From assembly GCF_900111685.1 (NCBI RefSeq), contig NZ_FOHX01000009.1, positions 124,001-188,000 of the forward strand: a stretch of 64,000 nt of DNA. The letters are read 5' to 3'. The notes beneath the pieces were generated by a model that worked only from the letters and a program-made list of their open reading frames with translations, did no database searches and had not been told where the DNA came from. This document shows positions 38,858 through 46,081 of the stretch, piece by piece (position 1 is the first letter of the stretch; every line of letters begins with the position of its first letter). Made by a program: the position numbers and the translations under genes. The DNA comes from Nonomuraea wenchangensis. GTDB lineage: Bacteria; Actinomycetota; Actinomycetes; Streptosporangiales; Streptosporangiaceae.

Positions 38858-40150
38858 TCAGCGGACGCGGGAGGCGGCGATCGGGCTGACCCGTACGACG
38901 CCGGCGAGGTTCTTGGTGTAGACCTTCGAGATCTTGACCACGTCGCCGGTGCGCGGTGCCTGGATCATCTGCCCGTTGCCCCAATAGATCGCCACATGGG
39001 AGATGTAGTCGGGGTTGGTGGGGTCGGACCGCCAGAAGATGAGGTCGCCCGGCTGCGCCTGCGAGAGCGGCACCTGCGGCCCGGTCACCCACTGCTGGTG
39101 CGTCACGCGCGGCATCCGCACGCCCGCCTGGGCGAAGGCCCACTGGACCAGCCCCGAGCAGTCGAAGGTGTTCGGGCCCTCCGCGCCCCACACGTACGGC
39201 CGCCCCAGCTTGGACGCCGCGGCCCTGAGCGCCACGTGGACCTGCTCGACCGTCATGAACGAGCCCGCCGGCCAGTTGCGCGCGGTCTGCTGCTGCGGCT
39301 GCGGCAGCACCGGGTTGACGCTGGCGACCTGGGTGCCCTTGGGCAGCACCTTGAGTATCCTGCTCCGCAGGGCGGCGGTGTCGGCGGCGGGCGCGCTGAC
39401 GATGAGCGCGTTGTCGCGCGGCAGGCCGAGCGTCCGCCCGACCTCCTTGGACACCACCGCGTCGACCGCGCCGAAGCCGGTGGTCGCGTACGCGCCGATG
39501 CGCATCGTCCCGGCCGGGCCGCGCACCTGCCGGTGCAGCGACAGCCCGCCGTCGTTGCCGAGCACGAACGACACCGCGACGTCGCCCGCCGCGACGTTCT
39601 GCCAGAGCGGGTCGGAGGAGGCGGTCACCTTGGGGGTGTAGGCCCGGAACGTGGACGGATCGACCGCGAGGGTCTGCACCCGCTTGCCGTCGAGCGTGAT
39701 CGAGGCGGCGTCGGCCAGCTCCAGCGCCCGCACCCCGCGCAGCCGGCCCACCTTGCGTAACTGCGCCTCGGTGAACGGCTTGCGGGTGAGCACGAACAGG
39801 TTGGGCTTGTGCAGCTTGCGCAGCGGCGCCACCGGCTTGACGGTGCGGACCGGCGTCGTCGTCTGCTTGCGCGGCCGGCGCTCGGCCAGCAACGTCTGCC
39901 GGGGGGTGGGGTGGGCGGCCCCGGCGCCGTCCGGCTCGCCCTGCGGCGGCTGGGCCAGCAGCAGCACGTCGGCGGTCAGCACCGCGACCAGCGCCACCAC
40001 GATGAACGGCACCAGCTTGACCGGGTCGCGGCGCTTGCGGGACTTGACGAGAAAGGTGAGGTCCTGCCGGATCCCCCCTGGCCCCTGCCCGGGATGGCCG
40101 TACATCGGGTGCCCGTGCAGGGGTGGGGGGTGCATGACGGGTCCATGCAC
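38858..40150 (-). CDS. NlpC/P60-family cell-wall endopeptidase, membrane-anchored
   Basis: A 430-aa protein with a Gly/Pro/His-rich cytoplasmic head, a membrane helix (about 45-65, LVPFIVVALVAVLTADVLLLA), a middle domain (about 100-300), and a C-terminal NlpC/P60 peptidase domain (about 310-430). The catalytic cysteine is in NTFDCSGLVQWAF, the histidine in YISHVAIYWGNGQMI, with the polar third residue after it. It should cleave peptide stems in peptidoglycan. The GTG at 40150 is used; ATGs downstream (40135, 40105) would shorten the head. It lies 47 bp downstream of greA on the same strand. Confidence 0.88.
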   Translation of the reverse strand: MHGPVMHPPPLHGHPMYGHPGQGPGGIRQDLTFLVKSRKRRDPVKLVPFIVVALVAVLTADVLLLAQPPQGEPDGAGAAHPTPRQTLLAERRPRKQTTTPVRTVKPVAPLRKLHKPNLFVLTRKPFTEAQLRKVGRLRGVRALELADAASITLDGKRVQTLAVDPSTFRAYTPKVTASSDPLWQNVAAGDVAVSFVLGNDGGLSLHRQVRGPAGTMRIGAYATTGFGAVDAVVSKEVGRTLGLPRDNALIVSAPAADTAALRSRILKVLPKGTQVASVNPVLPQPQQQTARNWPAGSFMTVEQVHVALRAAASKLGRPYVWGAEGPNTFDCSGLVQWAFAQAGVRMPRVTHQQWVTGPQVPLSQAQPGDLIFWRSDPTNPDYISHVAIYWGNGQMIQAPRTGDVVKISKVYTKNLAGVVRVSPIAASRVR

Positions 40151-40197
40151 GAAATCCGCCGGACCAGAGGTGGCCCGGCGGTTCGTCTCAGATGGCG

Positions 40198-40698
40198 TCA
40201 GTTGCCGACGTACGGCACTGCCTCCAGGATCTCGACGGTGTTCTGGCGCCCGTTGGGCATGGAGTATGTCGCCTTCTCACCGATCTTCTTACCGTTGATC
40301 GCCGACCCGAGTGGCGACTTCGGCGAATAGACGTCGATCGGCGCACCGCTCTCCTCGCGCGACGCGAGCAGGAAGGTGACCTCGTCGTCGTCCCCGACGA
40401 ACCGGATGGTCACCGTCATGCCGGGCCCGACCACGCCTTCGGCCTTGGGGGCCTCGCCCACCTGGGCGTTGTCGAGGATCTGACGGAGGTGGAAGATCCG
40501 GGCCTCCATCTTGCCCTGCTCGTCCTTGGCGGCGTGGTAGCCGCCGTTCTCGCGCAGGTCGCCCTCCTCACGGGCGGCCTCGATCTTCTTGGCGATGTCG
40601 ACGCGCCCGGGGCCGGAGAGATATTCGTACTCCGCCTTCAGGCGGTCGTACGCCTCCTGCGTCAGCCATGTGACGTTCTCATCGCGAGAGTCGGCCAC
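40198..40698 (-). CDS. greA: Transcription elongation factor GreA
   Basis: A 166-aa protein with an N-terminal coiled coil (about 1-80; GDLRENGGYHAAKDEQGKMEARI carries the tip acidic residues) and a C-terminal FKBP-like domain (SPKSPLGSAINGKKIGEKATYSMPNG). GreA rescues paused RNA polymerase by stimulating transcript cleavage. GTG start with GGAGA upstream. The order greA, then DUF4307, then divergent mca is common in actinobacteria and is seen here. Confidence 0.96.
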   Translation of the reverse strand: MADSRDENVTWLTQEAYDRLKAEYEYLSGPGRVDIAKKIEAAREEGDLRENGGYHAAKDEQGKMEARIFHLRQILDNAQVGEAPKAEGVVGPGMTVTIRFVGDDDEVTFLLASREESGAPIDVYSPKSPLGSAINGKKIGEKATYSMPNGRQNTVEILEAVPYVGN

Positions 40699-40747
40699 GG
40701 GTTCTCCTTGCTTGCCTAGGGGGCCCTGAGATCACTTGAGGTTTCCA

Positions 40748-40782
40748 ACGGTTGAATTGCGAAAGGCTAACAAGTCAACCGT
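40748..40782. promoter_or_regulatory. Inverted repeat in the greA/DUF4307 gap
   Basis: ACGGTTGA (40748-40755) and TCAACCGT (40775-40782) are perfect 8-bp inverted arms with a 19-bp spacer. The right arm contains, on the minus strand, TTGACT (a good -35 for greA), so the repeat may be a greA operator. The alternative is a terminator for the DUF4307 gene, which ends at 40807. Confidence 0.4.
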
Positions 40783-40806
40783 CGGTTCGCTTCCCCAAAT
40801 GTCTCA

Positions 40807-41226
40807 CTATACGAGATTGCAGTACTGGACGTGGACGGAAGTCGCCTGGGCACTGGTGTCCAGGCTTTCCTTGAGCTGCTTACTACCCTCACCAGCCGGG
40901 ATTCTTACTTCCTTGCTGCCGACTTCCCCGTGGTTGACGTCCAGCGCCCTGATCCGGCAGACGGCCACCCTGTCGTCCGGTTTGTACACCTGGAAGGTGA
41001 TCTCGGCCCGCGTCGGGCCGACCACGTCGAACATGATCACCTGCGCCGGCGCCTCCGACCCGCCCGCGGTCATCGACCACATCACGTAGCCCCATCCACC
41101 CGCGATGATGGCCACCAGGACGCCGATGACGACGTGGACGACCAGCCTGCCCCGGCGCCTTGGGCCGTCGGGCAGCTCGTCGGGGGTGCCGAGAACGGGT
41201 CCGTTCCCGACATCTCTGGTGACCAT
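40807..41226 (-). CDS. DUF4307 domain-containing membrane protein
   Basis: A 139-aa protein with a cytoplasmic head, one membrane helix (about 28-52, LVVHVVIGVLVAIIAGGWGYVMW) and an extracytoplasmic beta-rich domain (QVIMFDVVGPTRAEITFQVYKPDDRVAVCRIRALD, HVQYCNLV at the end). This is the DUF4307 pattern; function unknown. Start is the ATG at 41226, preceded by GGGAGA. It is divergent from mca. Confidence 0.85.
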   Translation of the reverse strand: MVTRDVGNGPVLGTPDELPDGPRRRGRLVVHVVIGVLVAIIAGGWGYVMWSMTAGGSEAPAQVIMFDVVGPTRAEITFQVYKPDDRVAVCRIRALDVNHGEVGSKEVRIPAGEGSKQLKESLDTSAQATSVHVQYCNLV

Positions 41227-41361
41227 GGTGGAATCTCCCTGCACTCCCTGAGCGTTATCCGAGACAATTGTCGCCCGCGGGGGTCGCGGTACACGACCTG
41301 ACCCTCACGACCGCCTGCAGACAAACTAAGTGACCGGTCCGACTGAGGAGACATCGAGCCC

Positions 41362-42246
41362 GTGAGTGCACCGCTGAGGCTGATGGCCGTCCACGCCCAC
41401 CCCGATGACGAGTCGAGCAAGGGCGCCGCGACGATGGCGCGCTACGTGCGCGAAGGTGTGGAGGTCCTGGTGTGCACCCTGACGGGTGGTGAACGCGGGT
41501 CCGTGCTCAACCCCAAGATGGACCGTCCCGAGATCGTGGCCAACATCGCCGAGGTGCGCAGGGCCGAGATGGCGCGCGCCCGCGAGATCCTCGGCGTGGA
41601 GCAGCGCTTCATGGGCTTCGTCGACTCCGGGCTGCCGGAGAGCGAGGAGGAGCCGCTGCCCGACGGCTGCTTCGCCGTACAGAAGCTGGAGGACGCCTCC
41701 CGCCCGCTGGTGGCCGCGGTGCGCGACTTCCGGCCGCACGTGATCCTCACGTACGACGACGACGGCGGCTACCCGCACCCCGACCACATCATGACCAACC
41801 GCGTCTCGGTCGAGGCGTTCGAGGCGGCCGGCGACCCCGACCGCTACCCGGACGCCGGCGACCCGTGGCAGCCGCTCAAGCTCTACTACCAGATGGGCTT
41901 CACGAAGGAGCGCTTCGAGGCGCTGCACGAGGCCATGACCTCGCGCGGGCTCGGCTCCCCCTACTCCGACTGGATCTCCCGCTGGGAGGACCGCCCCGCC
42001 AAGTGGCCGGTCACCACGCGGGTGCCGTGCGGCGAATACTTCGACATCCGCGACGAGGCGCTGCTGGCCCACGCCACGCAGGTCGACCCCGAGGGCTTCT
42101 GGTTCGGCTGCCCGCGCGAGCTGCAGCAGGAGATCTGGCCGACCGAGGACTACCACCTGGCGCGCTCGCTGGTCGACACCGAGTTGCCGGAGGACGACCT
42201 GTTCGCCGGCATCCACGCCGACGACGTCTCGCCCGCCTGCCACTGA
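41362..42246 (+). CDS. mca: Mycothiol S-conjugate amidase
   Basis: A 294-aa zinc amidase of the LmbE/PIG-L family that cleaves mycothiol conjugates of toxins so the mercapturate can be exported. The zinc motif AHPDDES (His13, Asp16 by family analogy) is followed by TLTGGERGSVLNPKM, and the third ligand region YPHPDHIMTNRV. The long C-terminal part (DDLFAGIHADD) separates Mca from MshB. It shows that the host makes mycothiol. The GTG start sits 135 bp from the divergent DUF4307 gene. Two small genes follow on the same strand. Confidence 0.94.
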   Translation: MSAPLRLMAVHAHPDDESSKGAATMARYVREGVEVLVCTLTGGERGSVLNPKMDRPEIVANIAEVRRAEMARAREILGVEQRFMGFVDSGLPESEEEPLPDGCFAVQKLEDASRPLVAAVRDFRPHVILTYDDDGGYPHPDHIMTNRVSVEAFEAAGDPDRYPDAGDPWQPLKLYYQMGFTKERFEALHEAMTSRGLGSPYSDWISRWEDRPAKWPVTTRVPCGEYFDIRDEALLAHATQVDPEGFWFGCPRELQQEIWPTEDYHLARSLVDTELPEDDLFAGIHADDVSPACH

Positions 42247-42294
42247 TCCCCTGCCGAGGGCCGGACCACGGGGTCCCGGCGGCATACTGGAAGT

Positions 42295-42468
42295 GTGACC
42301 TATCTAGCTGCAGGTGATGTGAGTCCGGGTCTGCTCGGCTTCGTCGTCGTGGCCCTCATCGGCTTCGCCCTCTACTTCCTGATCAAGAACATGAACAAGC
42401 AGATGGCGAAGATCGAGGTGCCGCGGGCGGGCGACACGGACGACACGGACGACAAGAAGGCCGAGTAG
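42295..42468 (+). CDS. 57-aa single-pass membrane protein between mca and a GNAT gene
   Basis: A short gene, GTG start: MTYLAAGDVSPGLLGF, one membrane helix (about 12-30), then a basic stretch (KNMNKQMAK) and an acidic tail of repeated Asp-Thr-Asp (TDDTDD). The TAG is followed directly by the ATG of the next gene, so the two are likely co-translated. Such proteins often follow mca in actinobacteria (recollection). No catalytic motif. The acidic tail suggests a cytoplasmic C-terminus. Confidence 0.8.
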   Translation: MTYLAAGDVSPGLLGFVVVALIGFALYFLIKNMNKQMAKIEVPRAGDTDDTDDKKAE

Positions 42469-42771
42469 ATGCCGATCGAAGTAGTCGACAACTCGTCGGA
42501 GAGCCGTTTCGAGATCCTGGTGGACGGCAAGGTCGCCGGGTTCGCCGACTACCGCCTGCTGCCCACCAAGGTCGTCTTCACGCACACCGAGGTCTCCCCC
42601 CTGTACGAAGGCCAGGGCCTGGCCGGCCGGCTCGTCGACCACGCCCTGCGCGTCAGCGCCGACACCGGTCTCCGGGTCGTGCCGCTGTGCCCCTACGTCG
42701 CCAAGTACATCGAGCGCCACCCGGAGTTCGCGAACCTCGTGGACGCCCCCGACCACGACACCGCCAATTGA
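42469..42771 (+). CDS. Small GNAT N-acetyltransferase (YjdJ-type)
   Basis: A 100-aa protein of the minimal GNAT fold. The acetyl-CoA loop is in SPLYEGQGLAGRLVDHALR, preceded by the beta strand KVVFTHTEV and followed by LRVVPLCPYVAKYIERHPEF with the conserved Cys and Tyr/His. The ATG directly abuts the stop of the upstream small membrane protein. Substrate unknown; mycothiol-linked metabolism is suggested only by position next to mca. Confidence 0.88.
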   Translation: MPIEVVDNSSESRFEILVDGKVAGFADYRLLPTKVVFTHTEVSPLYEGQGLAGRLVDHALRVSADTGLRVVPLCPYVAKYIERHPEFANLVDAPDHDTAN

Positions 42772-42783
42772 CCGGGGCGGCGC

Positions 42784-43932
42784 TCACTCGGCGGGCGTCC
42801 AGGCCCGTTCCAGGGCCTCCGGCAGCCCCCACCAGCCGAGCGGCGTGAGCACCCCGCCGGCGTCGACGATGCCGAGGCACGCCCACAGCGGCACCACGGA
42901 CGCGAAGAAGCCCTCGGTCGCCTCCAGCTCCTCCTCGTCCTGCTGCTCCTCGCTCTCGATGTCCTCCGACTCGGCGATGAGGCGGGCGATGCGCTCGGGC
43001 GAGGCGAGCACTCCCGGCCCCAGCCGGGCCAGCGCCGTCACGGCCGCCAGCCAGTCGGCGTGCTGGATGGCGCACAGGTTGGCGAGGGTGAGGTCCTCCT
43101 CGCTGAGCCGCCGCTCCAGGTCGGCGAACTCCACCAGGTCGTCCCCGCTCTCCGGCAGGTCCGCGATCGGGCCCGCGACGCCCGCCGCCACCGCCAGCCA
43201 CAGCTCGCGGTCGTCGCGGGGCAGCGGCCGGTCGTCGAGCCCCGCGCAGGCGCGCAGCACGTTCGCCGGGTAGCCGGGCTCGGCCAGCAGCTCGCGCAGG
43301 CGCGCCCCGGCCGCGTCCAGCTCGGCGGCGGGCGGCTCGGGCCGGCGCGGCAGGTCGCCGAGGATGCGGCGCAGCTCCGCCAGCGCGAACGCCTCCTCCT
43401 CGTCCCAGGCGGCGAACAGCTCCTCGTCCTGCTCGTCGTTGACCGCCTGCTCGGGCACCCGGCCGTCGGGCAGCGGCGTGGCCAGCCAGCGTTCCTGCAG
43501 CTCCTCGTACGCCGCCCGCGCCTCGGGATCGCCCCCGGCCAGCGCGTCGGGGTCGATCTCGCCGGCCGCGACCCGCTCCTCCAGGTGGGCGACCAGCCGC
43601 CGGTGCATCTCGGCCGTCACCGGCCCGCGCTCGTCCTCCTCCGGCCAGACGAAGTAGCCGGGCGTCATCAGGATCGGCTCGGTGCCGGTGGACTCCAGCC
43701 AGCGCTGCACGTCGCCGACGGTGGCGACGCCGGCCTCGATCGAGCCGAGCGTCGCCTTGGCGGACTCCCAGAACGCCCGTGAGAGCGGGTTGCCGGCCGC
43801 GAGCAGCGCCCGCCGCAGGTCGGGCAGCGCCACCAGCGCCACGCCCGAGGGCACGGCGAGCAGCGCCCTGGCGACGTCCCTGCGCGTCAGGCCGGCCGCC
43901 GGGCGGGCGGCGAGCGCGCAGACGAAATCCAC
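42784..43932 (-). CDS. Hypothetical acidic protein
   Basis: A 382-aa protein, strongly acidic in the middle (EDERGP, NDEQDEELFAAWDEEEAFA) and again near 330-345 (ESEDIESEEQQDEEELEATEGF). No signal peptide, membrane helix or catalytic motif. The sequence is helical and may be a repeat scaffold: ALARLGPGVLASPERIARLI, LAVAAGVAGPIADLPESGDDLVEF. I do not recognise a family. The GTG at 43932 has GGAGG six bases upstream. It is divergent from the DUF255 gene at 44029, and the stop is 12 bp from the GNAT stop. Confidence 0.7.
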   Translation of the reverse strand: MDFVCALAARPAAGLTRRDVARALLAVPSGVALVALPDLRRALLAAGNPLSRAFWESAKATLGSIEAGVATVGDVQRWLESTGTEPILMTPGYFVWPEEDERGPVTAEMHRRLVAHLEERVAAGEIDPDALAGGDPEARAAYEELQERWLATPLPDGRVPEQAVNDEQDEELFAAWDEEEAFALAELRRILGDLPRRPEPPAAELDAAGARLRELLAEPGYPANVLRACAGLDDRPLPRDDRELWLAVAAGVAGPIADLPESGDDLVEFADLERRLSEEDLTLANLCAIQHADWLAAVTALARLGPGVLASPERIARLIAESEDIESEEQQDEEELEATEGFFASVVPLWACLGIVDAGGVLTPLGWWGLPEALERAWTPAE

Positions 43933-44028
43933 ATCCACCCTCCGTAACCTACGCCGCCCGAGGCGACGGCGCTGGGCGGTCACCGGAGTCCGCGGGCCCG
44001 CGGTTTAGGGTGGGCCGAGGAGGTCGTG

Positions 44029-46029
44029 ATGAACCACTTGGCAGGCTCCACCAGCCCCTATCTGCTCCAGCACGCCGACAATCCGGTCGACTGGTGGCCG
44101 TGGGGCGAGGAGGCGTTCGCGGAGGCCCGGCGGCGGGACGTGCCGCTGCTCATCAGCGTCGGCTACTCGGCCTGCCACTGGTGCCACGTGATGGCCCATG
44201 AGAGCTTCGAGGACCCCGACACCGCCCGGCTCATGAACGAGCACTTCGTCAACATCAAGGTCGACCGCGAGGAGCGGCCGGACGTCGACGCCGTCTACAT
44301 GGGCGCCACGCAGGCCATGACCCGCCAGGGCGGCTGGCCGATGACGGTGTTCGCGACGCCGGACGGCCATCCGTTCTACTGCGGCACCTACTTCCCGCGC
44401 CCCCACTTCCAGCGCCTGCTGCAGGAGGTCCACAGGGTGTGGACGGGCGACCGGGAGTCGGTGCTCGACCAGGGGGCGAAGGTCGTCGAGGCGCTCGACG
44501 GCGGCACCGCGCTGCCCTCCGGCCCGCTGCCCGGCGCGGAGACGCTCGCGCGGGCGATGGACAACCTGCGGGAGTCGTTCGACCCGGTGCGTGGCGGTTT
44601 CGGCGGCGCGCCGAAGTTCCCGCCGTCCATGGTGCTGGAGTTCCTGCTGCGCTCGGGCGAGCGCGAGATGAGCGCGCGGACACTGGAGGCCATGGCCCGC
44701 GGCGGCATCTACGACCAGCTCGGCGGCGGTTTCGCCCGCTACAGCGTGGACGCCGGCTGGGTCGTCCCGCACTTCGAGAAGATGCTGTACGACAACGCGC
44801 TCCTGCTGCGCGTCTACACCCACTGGTGGAAGGCGGGCGGCGGCGACCTCGCCCGGCGGGTGGCGCTGGAGACGGCCGGCTGGCTGCTGCGCGAGATGAC
44901 CACCCCCGAGGGCGGCTTCGCCTCGGCGCTCGACGCCGACAGCGAGGGCGTCGAGGGCAAGTTCTACGTCTGGACGCCCGACCAGCTCGGCGAGGTCCTG
45001 GGCGCGGACGACGGGCGGTGGGCGACCGGGCTGTTCGAGGTCACCGGCACCTTCGAGCACGGCACGTCGGTGCTGCAGCTCCCGCGCGACCCCGACGACC
45101 CCGAGCGCTACGAGCGCGTACGCGAGCGGCTGCTGGCGGCCAGGGAGCGCCGCGTGCGCCCCGGCCGCGACGACAAGGTCGTGGCCTCATGGAACGGCCT
45201 GGTCATCGCCGCGCTCGCCGAGGCGGGCGTGGTGTTCGAGCGGCCCGACCTGGTGTCCGCCGCGGAGCGCGCGGCGGAGCTGCTGGCCCGCGTCCACGTG
45301 GTGGACGGCCGGCTGCTGCGCACGTCCAGGGACGGCCGGGCGGGGGCGAACGCCGGCGTGCTGGAGGACCACGCCAACCTGGCCGAGGGCCTGATCGCCC
45401 TCTACGGCGTCACCGGCGAGGCCCGGTGGCTGCGGCTGGCGGGCACGCTGCTCGACGTCGTGCTCGACCGCTTCGCGGACGGCAGGGGCGGCTTCTACGA
45501 CACGGCGGACGACGCCGAGCGGCTGTTCCAGCGGCCCCAGGACCCGACCGACAACGCCACCCCGTCCGGTCAGTTCGCGGCGGCGGGAGCCCTGCTGTCG
45601 TACGCGGCGCTGACCGGCTCGGCCCGGCACCGGGAGGCCGCCGAGGCGGCGCTCGGCACGGTGTCGGTGCTGGCGCAGGGGCACGCCCGCTTCGCCGGGT
45701 GGGGTCTCGCCGTGGCGCGGGCGGCGCTGGACGGGCCGGTGGAGGTGGCGGTCGTGGGCGCGCCCGGCGATCCCAGGCGGGCGGCGCTGCACCGGGCGGC
45801 GCTGCTGGCCGACGTGCCGGGGCTGGTGGTCGCGCTCGGCGACGGCGACGCCCCCATGCGGGGCGGCACCGGCGAGGCGCTCGCCCCCGCCGAGCCGGTG
45901 TTCCCCGCCCTGCTGGAGGGGCGCGGCCCGATCGACGAGGCGCCCGCGGCGTACGTGTGCCGCGGCTTCACCTGCCGGCTGCCGGTGACCACCGTGGACG
46001 GCCTGCGCGCGGAGCTGGCAGGCGGATGA
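44029..46029 (+). CDS. Thioredoxin-domain DUF255 protein (YyaL/SSP411 family)
   Basis: A 666-aa protein. The N-terminal thioredoxin-like domain carries the diagnostic motif LLISVGYSACHWCHVMAHESFEDPDTARLMNEHFVNIKVDREERPDVD (CxxC in ACHWC). An alpha/alpha six-barrel follows (about 190-640; GIYDQLGGGFARYSVDAGWVVPHFEKMLYDNALLLRVY, NGLVIAALAEAG). The family is conserved from bacteria to humans with no proven enzymatic role. Two starts (GTG 44026, ATG 44029) lie behind GAGGAGG. Convergent with the penicillin-binding protein gene. Confidence 0.92.
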   Translation: MNHLAGSTSPYLLQHADNPVDWWPWGEEAFAEARRRDVPLLISVGYSACHWCHVMAHESFEDPDTARLMNEHFVNIKVDREERPDVDAVYMGATQAMTRQGGWPMTVFATPDGHPFYCGTYFPRPHFQRLLQEVHRVWTGDRESVLDQGAKVVEALDGGTALPSGPLPGAETLARAMDNLRESFDPVRGGFGGAPKFPPSMVLEFLLRSGEREMSARTLEAMARGGIYDQLGGGFARYSVDAGWVVPHFEKMLYDNALLLRVYTHWWKAGGGDLARRVALETAGWLLREMTTPEGGFASALDADSEGVEGKFYVWTPDQLGEVLGADDGRWATGLFEVTGTFEHGTSVLQLPRDPDDPERYERVRERLLAARERRVRPGRDDKVVASWNGLVIAALAEAGVVFERPDLVSAAERAAELLARVHVVDGRLLRTSRDGRAGANAGVLEDHANLAEGLIALYGVTGEARWLRLAGTLLDVVLDRFADGRGGFYDTADDAERLFQRPQDPTDNATPSGQFAAAGALLSYAALTGSARHREAAEAALGTVSVLAQGHARFAGWGLAVARAALDGPVEVAVVGAPGDPRRAALHRAALLADVPGLVVALGDGDAPMRGGTGEALAPAEPVFPALLEGRGPIDEAPAAYVCRGFTCRLPVTTVDGLRAELAGG

Positions 46030-46077
46030 CCCCGGCCGCCGGGCCGCCGCCGTGGCGGCGGCTCAGCCGCGCCGGGG
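46030..46077. terminator. Bidirectional terminator hairpin between DUF255 and PBP genes
   Basis: An outer stem CCCCGGC/GCCGGGG (46030-46036 and 46071-46077) encloses a perfect inner stem GCCGCCGCC/GGCGGCGGC (46043-46051 and 46054-46062). It lies exactly between two converging stop codons (46029 and 46082). No T-run. Confidence 0.6.
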
Positions 46078-46081
46078 CCGC

